Below are positions 58,780-64,000 of a stretch of 64,000 nucleotides of DNA, one piece after another. Source of the stretch: Flabesymbios commensalis (lineage: Eukaryota; Annelida; Polychaeta; Terebellida; Flabelligeridae); assembly GCA_964017125.1 (NCBI GenBank), contig OZ024914.1:22006282-22070281 (forward strand), written 5' to 3'. Position numbers and translations under genes: made by a program. How positions within the stretch are numbered: position 1 is the first letter of the stretch; every line of letters starts with the position of its first letter. The notes below the pieces were generated by a model that saw nothing but the letters and a program-made list of their open reading frames with translations, had not been told where the DNA came from and made no database searches.

Positions 58780-59046
58780 TAGGGTATCTCATGATATTGC
58801 GCGCGCACCGACATGACTTGCGGAAGCAAAACATTGGCACTTTTCGATTTACAAAAGTTGAAAAAATAAGCGATATATTTTGTCGTTTTTAAGCTGAAAT
58901 GTACGTGGACAGTTGTAATAGTCGGTTGAATATTTACAAAGAATCTTAGTGACACCTTCTGAACTAGCGCTAAGGTATAATCATGTATTTGCAGTGTGTT
59001 TAATTTTGTGGGCAAACCGCCCGACAAAGTCAAAGACGTTTCAAAC
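58780..59046 (+). promoter_or_regulatory. Possible promoter/5' UTR of an unidentified gene
   Basis: Contains ATTGCGCGCGCACC, an NRF1-like word, then AT-rich sequence leading into the GC-rich block at 59040-59130. Inferred only from composition and position. Confidence 0.2.
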
Positions 59047-59120
59047 ATGTCAAACGGCGCCGACCAGCAACTGCCACCGCCGCAGTCCCCGCACCGCGGC
59101 ACCACCGGCCGGTCCGCCGG
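59047..59120 (+). CDS. Candidate first coding exon, unidentified gene
   Basis: ATG at 59047 starts MSNGADQQLPPPQSPHRGTT in a locally GC- and CpG-rich block that differs sharply from its AT-rich surroundings. A GTGTCA at 59120 could be a donor; without splicing the frame stops at 59148. No downstream exon was found before the window end, where transposons fill the sequence. It may equally be a CpG-rich non-coding segment. Confidence 0.25.
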
Positions 59121-59458
59121 TGTCACTCACTGCATGACGGTGCATTAGGCCTATATCAGGGACCACCATTTGATATCTGGGGGAGGGGGACTACAAGTCA
59201 CTACAAATAATTTAATTTTAAATTTGTCCCTTTTAAGTTTTAGCAAGGACAAGGTGCGTTGCATGCTAATTTAGTTATTAGTCTACTGAACTCATATTCA
59301 CCCGATTGTCATGAAATTTGGCAAACATTATTTTCTAGTCTACTCCTACGGCAACTTCCTGAAAATTTAAAAAAAAATATTATGACTGTAGTTTAAAAGT
59401 CAGACCATTTGACATGATGTAGTAATTTTGAATTATTATTATGACGCTCCTCTATAAA

Positions 59459-61117
59459 CAGGTGGGGACCGACCGCAGATTAAAGTACGTACTTCCTTTG
59501 AAGTACGTACTTTCATTGAGGTGTGCAGTACGTCGATCGAAGTACGCCTGCAGCCTTATTTTGGCTTGATAGGGCACTCACTTGCTGTGTCCCCATTTAT
59601 TTGCAACACATTATTTCATTGGTCCAATAGTCAGAGTCTGTCCAATGATAATCAGGCTACTAAATTTACAGGAGTTCTGACTTTGTTAGAGGCCATGCTT
59701 TCAACTGTGAAGCTGAGAGTGAAACGAGAGGTAACATTTATCAATTTGAAGTAGATAATATCTATTGCCAACCAAAAGAAATAATGGACTTTAGAGAAGG
59801 TAGTTTGAAATATTAAATCACCAATTTATAGAGCAGTCCTATGTCTGGAAAATTAGGAATGTGCTATTAACAGGTCGGAGCGCATACCTTTATTTGGCAA
59901 CGTTAATGAATTTAATAACGTTGTTAAATTTAACATCGCAGGCGTTGTTAAAATTAACAACGTAGTTAAATTTACCCTCGGATGACGTCATTCTGGAGAA
60001 GAACGTGTGGTCCAATAAATTGTTTTGATGACAAATCTAATCTTACATTGTTAAAGATATATCATAAATAACCCTATATTAGCCTATATTTTGCGGTCAA
60101 AGTGCGGAAATCAAGCGGGGCATCTGCCTACAACAAGGTTCAGCCAAATTTCTGGGTCATTCCTGGCCAATCAGACGATAGATCTCAAAATCCAACGATC
60201 AAAATCTCCGTCTGTTATCCTCCCTCCTATTGGTTCATGTCGTACCTTCAGCAAATCAATCAATTTTTCAGCAAGACGCTCAGCGTGGCCTGGGGGTCAA
60301 GTCACGAAATTTAGTTTTCTTTGATTTTATCAATGTTTTAGTCTGATTTGGGCAGCAAACTAATATTTATGTTGTCTCGCATGGCCCATTCCACATATTT
60401 ATATTATTTAATTGATGTAATTCACAACGATTTTAAATTGGCTGGTCAAAAAACAAGTTTTTCTCATGGTCATGAATTTATGAACGTTGTTATATTTAAC
60501 AACGCCCCCCGAGGTTAAATTTAAACACGATATTGAATACAATAACGTTGCTAAATAAAGGTATGCGCCCCGGCCTGATTAAAGTTCTGCCATAGAGTCA
60601 CATGCCTCATGGTCCGTACTTCCATTGAAGTATGTACTTCCTTTAAAGTACACCCTGTACTTCAATCTAAGTACGCCCTCAGTGGTACAGATATAAAGTT
60701 AAATATATAATTTTCCAAACATGAAAAACAGTTTTGATAAAATACATGTTGTACAATGAAATGTGCTCTTTCAAGTAAACTACTTCTGGTAGCTGGCAAA
60801 TGCTCAACAGTTCCAGGACAAATGGATGAAAAAAAAAATTCAGCCTGTTGCAAAAGTCTTGGCTATATTCAGGTGAACAGAAAATAATTGAAAGTTCCTC
60901 TTATGAATAATTTATTAGCTCGATTATCAATGTTCAGAAATAAACCATTCAACAAATAACATCTTAAGTTGCAAAGGAGTAATAAAATAACAAATGAGAG
61001 TACCCATTTGTAAAAGTGAAGCTGAGGGTGTACTTAGATCGAAGTACGGACATACCTCAATCTAAGTACGTACTTCAAAGGAAGTACGTACTTTAATCTG
61101 CGGTCAGCCCCCACCTG
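59459..61117. mobile_element. CAGG-ended element, 1659 bp, with exact 5-bp target duplication
   Basis: Left CAGGTGGGGACCGACCGCAG and right (reversed) CAGGTGGGGGCTGACCGCAG, each followed by ATTAAAGTACGTACTTCC. ATAAA at 59454-59458 and 61118-61122. Ends are arrays of AAGTACGTACTT-type palindromes, repeated again at 60615-60680. Contains another CAGG element (59871-60577). No transposase seen. hAT-like ends with a 5-bp duplication would fit the hAT5 type, tentatively. Confidence 0.85.
59871..60577. mobile_element. CAGG-ended element, 707 bp, nested inside 59459-61117
   Basis: Left CAGGTCGGAGCGCATACCTT and right (reversed) CAGGCCGGGGCGCATACCTT, then TATTT(G/A)GCAACGTTA. ATTAA at 59866-59870 and 60578-60582. 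Subterminal AACGTTGTTAAATTTAACA words near both ends. Confidence 0.88.
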
Positions 61118-61790
61118 ATAAACCCATTCATTTCATTCAGCTTCAATCTCGAAATAACACTACATGTCAAATTGTCTAACTTTTGAAACACTTATTCAAA
61201 TTTCATGAAATTTTCTGGGTGGGCGCCGGAATAGTAACTAAGTTCCAAAGCGGGCTTGCAAAATTTCCTGTACATTGATCAAGAATTGTGTGAGAAATCG
61301 GCGAAAAACACCAAACGCTGGTGGAAGTTGACTGCAACTATAGGCTAGGGATGCGAGTAACCTCGCCACAAGGTGACCTCACCACAGGTAATCTCACCAC
61401 AGATTTGGTAACCTCGCCACAGGTGGCTGAGTAACATCGCCACAACTTCGCCACATCTGTTATACCCACATTTATTAGCCCTATCAGAGGTCTAGGCTTG
61501 ACATAACAAGTGGATCAGAATATTTTTAATTCCAATTTAAAAAGAGTAATTCCACAAGTAGCGCTCTGACAAGGGAGAGAAGACCCGCGAGATCCAAATA
61601 ACACTGAGCTATATTGAGAACGCATTCAGGGTGTTGAACACAACACATGAGATTAACTCATGAGTGATGACATGAAACGAGTAAACGAGATCAATTAGCG
61701 ACCTACCCGTGAACGTTGTAAACCCTTTTAACTCTGTGAGCACTTTTTAATTTAATAATAGTTTTATTGACATTGAACTGTATACCGCAA
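61118..61790. other. Spacer with CTCGCCACAGGT mini-tandem
   Basis: Six degenerate copies of GTAACCTCGCCACAGGT lie in 61356-61460. The rest shows no exon or repeat that I can recognise. Confidence 0.5.
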
Positions 61791-63860
61791 AGACAGACCG
61801 AACCAGTCATATGGTGGAGTCCTAATTGCGGTATCAAAAGATTTAATTAGCTCAGAAGCCACAGAACTGGACACAACTTGTGAAATTCTTTGGGTCCATA
61901 TAAATTTAATAGGATGCAAATCTTTACACTTTGGCGCTTTCTACAGACCACCTCGAAACGATTTAGACCCCCTTTTTCAATTAGATGCATCCCTCAGTAG
62001 AAGTACACACACAACAAATGGTTATGTTTGGCTTGGTGGCGACTTCAATGCTCGCTTTGTCGATTGGACTCCGCTGGAAGTGTCCCCCGCTGCTGGAAGT
62101 GAACGACTGCAAAATCAGAAACTTATCGATGTATCACTCGACCACAACTTGGAGCAGGTAGTTGATAAGCCAACCAGGGAAGACAAAATTCTTGACTTAC
62201 GTTTTACGAACAAGAAATCTAGCCTCTAGAAAATAGAAATTCTTCCCGGTATTGGAAAATCTGATCACGAAATTGTTTGTGCAGAAATTAATACCCAGCC
62301 TTCCCGTATTTCAAAACCAAAACGTAACATCTTTCTGTATAGAAAAGCAGACTGGGATGGCATTATATCAAACCTAAATTCTCTCTATACTAGCATAAAA
62401 AATGCCAACCAAGGGTATTCAGCTAACAACCTTTGGACAAAATTCAAATCCACTTTAACATCAAGCATGGACGAGTACATTCCACTGAAAAAGCTCAATG
62501 GTGAACAACACCTTCCCTGAGTCACGCCAAAAATTAAGAAAATGATTCGGAAAAGAAACAAAATTCACACAAAATCAAAGAAATTAGCCAAACCATCTGC
62601 CAGGATTTCGAAAAAACACAAAAATATTCGGCACAGTTTACAAAAAAAAATGAGACAGGCATACTGGCAGTATATAGAAAATATTATAGACTATTTGGAA
62701 GAAGATAACAACTCTGAAAGAAAATTTAAACAAAAGAAATTCTGGTCTTTCATTAAAAACATGCGAAAGGACTCGGCCGGTGTTGCCCCATTGCGCAGCC
62801 AGGGAGACACTTTCAGCGATGCCTCTGACAAAGCTAAAATTCTAAACAATCAATTTAGCTCTATGTTCACTCAAGAACCCATCGGATCCATGCCATACAA
62901 AGGACTCAGCTCCTTCCCTTTTATGCCCCAAATTGAAATTTCTACTCCTGGCGTTAAAAAACTTTTGGATAACTTAAAACCCCATAAAGCTTCAGGCCCA
63001 GATTCAATACCTCCGATAGTCTTAAAGGAACCAAATTATCTTCCAAATTTCCCTTACAACTGGACAGGTGCCAGACGACTGGAAAGAAGCTAATGTGGCT
63101 CCAATTTTCAAAAAGGGTGACAAGCACAAGCCAAGTAACTATCGCCCAGTCTCATTGACATGTATAACATCAAAAATTATGGGACATATTATTGTAAGTA
63201 ACTTGATGAAATATCTTGAAATTCAGAACATTCTATTTCCTCTTCAGCATGGTTTTTGGCGAAATCATTCTTGCGAATCACAGCTTTTTCCCCTCTTTCA
63301 GGACCTGGCCAGTAGTACAACTCAAACAGACATGCTTATTATGGACTTTAGCAAAGCTTTCGACAAGGTCCCGCACAAACGTTTAAATTACAAACTCAAC
63401 TGGTATGGCATCCGAGGGGATACACTTGAGTGGATCACAGACTTTCTCTGTTCTAGATCCCAGAGAGTAGTCCTGGACGGTGCTACCTCTGACAGTGCTC
63501 CTGTATTGTCGGAGGTGCCCCAAGGGACTGTCCCGGGACCCATACTCTTTCTTATATATATAAATGACCTCCCTGATGGGGTCATGAATAGTACAGTCTG
63601 CTTATTCGCTAATGACTGTATTATTTACCGCCCCATCAGATGTAAAAAAGACACCGAGCTACTCCAATCTAACCTAAATTCTGTCGGCTCCTGGGAAAAG
63701 ACTTGGCTTATGCAGTTTAATGCAGACAAGTGTTTTACCATGAGGACCGGCAGAAGCAAATCTAAAATCAATGCATCTTACAATCTACATGATCAGCCAC
63801 TCCAAAGTACAGATTCTGTTAAATATCTTGGCCTAACACTTACTTCCGATCTTAAATTTT
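61791..63860 (+). mobile_element. Non-LTR retrotransposon (Jockey/CR1-like LINE), decayed
   Basis: Endonuclease part from 61813 (GGVLIAVSKDLI, LHFGAFYRPPRND, GYVWLGGDFNARFVDW, GKSDHEIVCAEI), then reverse transcriptase from about 62970 (HKASGPDSIPP, VPDDWKEANVAPIFKKGDKH, YRPVSLTCITSKIMG, MDFSKAFDKVPHKRL, VPQGTVPGPILFLIYINDLP, LFANDCIIY, QFNADKCFTMR, DSVKYLGLTLTSDLKF). Broken by in-frame stops at 62227 and 62518 and by a frame change with loss of a short segment near 63015-63060; the catalytic FADD reads FAND. The 5' end before the endonuclease core is missing and the match stops at about 63858. Confidence 0.9.
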
Positions 63861-64000
63861 TGTTTTGCTGTAACCTCCTGTTTTCCCTTTGGGTTACAAC
63901 TAGCACTCTTAACATCAGGTTGTGCACACACACCACGGCGTGCAATGCTCCAAGAAAGGAGAGAACGCTGTCCACACGAAGAAGAAGAAGAAGAACAAAA
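63861..64000 (+). repeat. Sequence beyond the LINE, ending in (GAA)n
   Basis: The LINE reading frame loses meaning after 63858. The last bases are ACGAAGAAGAAGAAGAAG, a short GAA run cut by the window edge. Confidence 0.5.

Noticed and set aside
58779-59126. 115-codon minus-strand frame over the GC-rich island
   Set aside because: Mirror of the GC-rich block; extends into AT-rich DNA with no family signal. The plus-strand ATG reading is slightly better but also weak.
63793-63975. Minus-strand frame at the window end
   Set aside because: Antisense to the LINE reverse-transcriptase tail and flanking repeat.

Overview
The window is animal nuclear DNA: AT-rich, intron-rich and full of interspersed repeats. 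The many short hairpin and tandem repeats and the frequent TAGGCCTA-type words are reminiscent of marine invertebrate deuterostomes (echinoderm or hemichordate), but the species is inferred, not proven. A 200-base run of N (49970-50169) marks an assembly gap.

Two complete host genes can be assembled exon by exon. On the plus strand (2746-19509) lies XRCC4, the non-homologous end-joining scaffold: 11 coding exons, 352-357 codons, all introns GT-AG, with the head domain, coiled coil, DNA-ligase-IV-binding segment, an acidic CK2-type Thr motif and the conserved C-terminal tail. On the minus strand (41970 down to 26563) lies ZDHHC17/HIP14, an ankyrin-repeat DHHC palmitoyltransferase: 17 coding exons, 626 codons, with ankyrin repeats, DPG, DHHC and TTxE motifs. 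The two genes converge tail to tail across about 7 kb without recognised genes.

Regions: 1-2.7 kb repeats upstream of XRCC4; 2.7-19.9 kb XRCC4 with repeat-filled introns; 19.9-26.5 kb intergenic; 26.5-42 kb ZDHHC17, whose first exon sits between perfect 34-bp inverted repeats; 42.9-48.2 kb a 5.3-kb element with roughly 300-bp inverted ends; 50-57.5 kb tandem repeats, then a nest of inverted-repeat elements; 57.6-58.7 kb a Harbinger-like element; 58.8-59.15 kb a GC-rich island that may hold the first exon of an unidentified plus-strand gene; 59.46-61.12 kb two nested CAGG-ended elements with exact 5-bp target duplications; 61.8-63.9 kb a decayed LINE.

The most unusual content is in the mobile DNA: (i) TTAA-flanked CCCTT...AAGGG miniature elements, each with its own inner hairpin; (ii) a CAGG-ended family with 5-bp AT-rich target duplications and ends built from GTAC palindromes, one copy nested inside another; (iii) several interspersed families built from ~160-bp tandem units that carry an AAATGGCCG word and a shared GTGGGCnCGATA core. 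No CRISPR, operon or viral gene set is present. All calls come from reading and hand translation; no database search was run.
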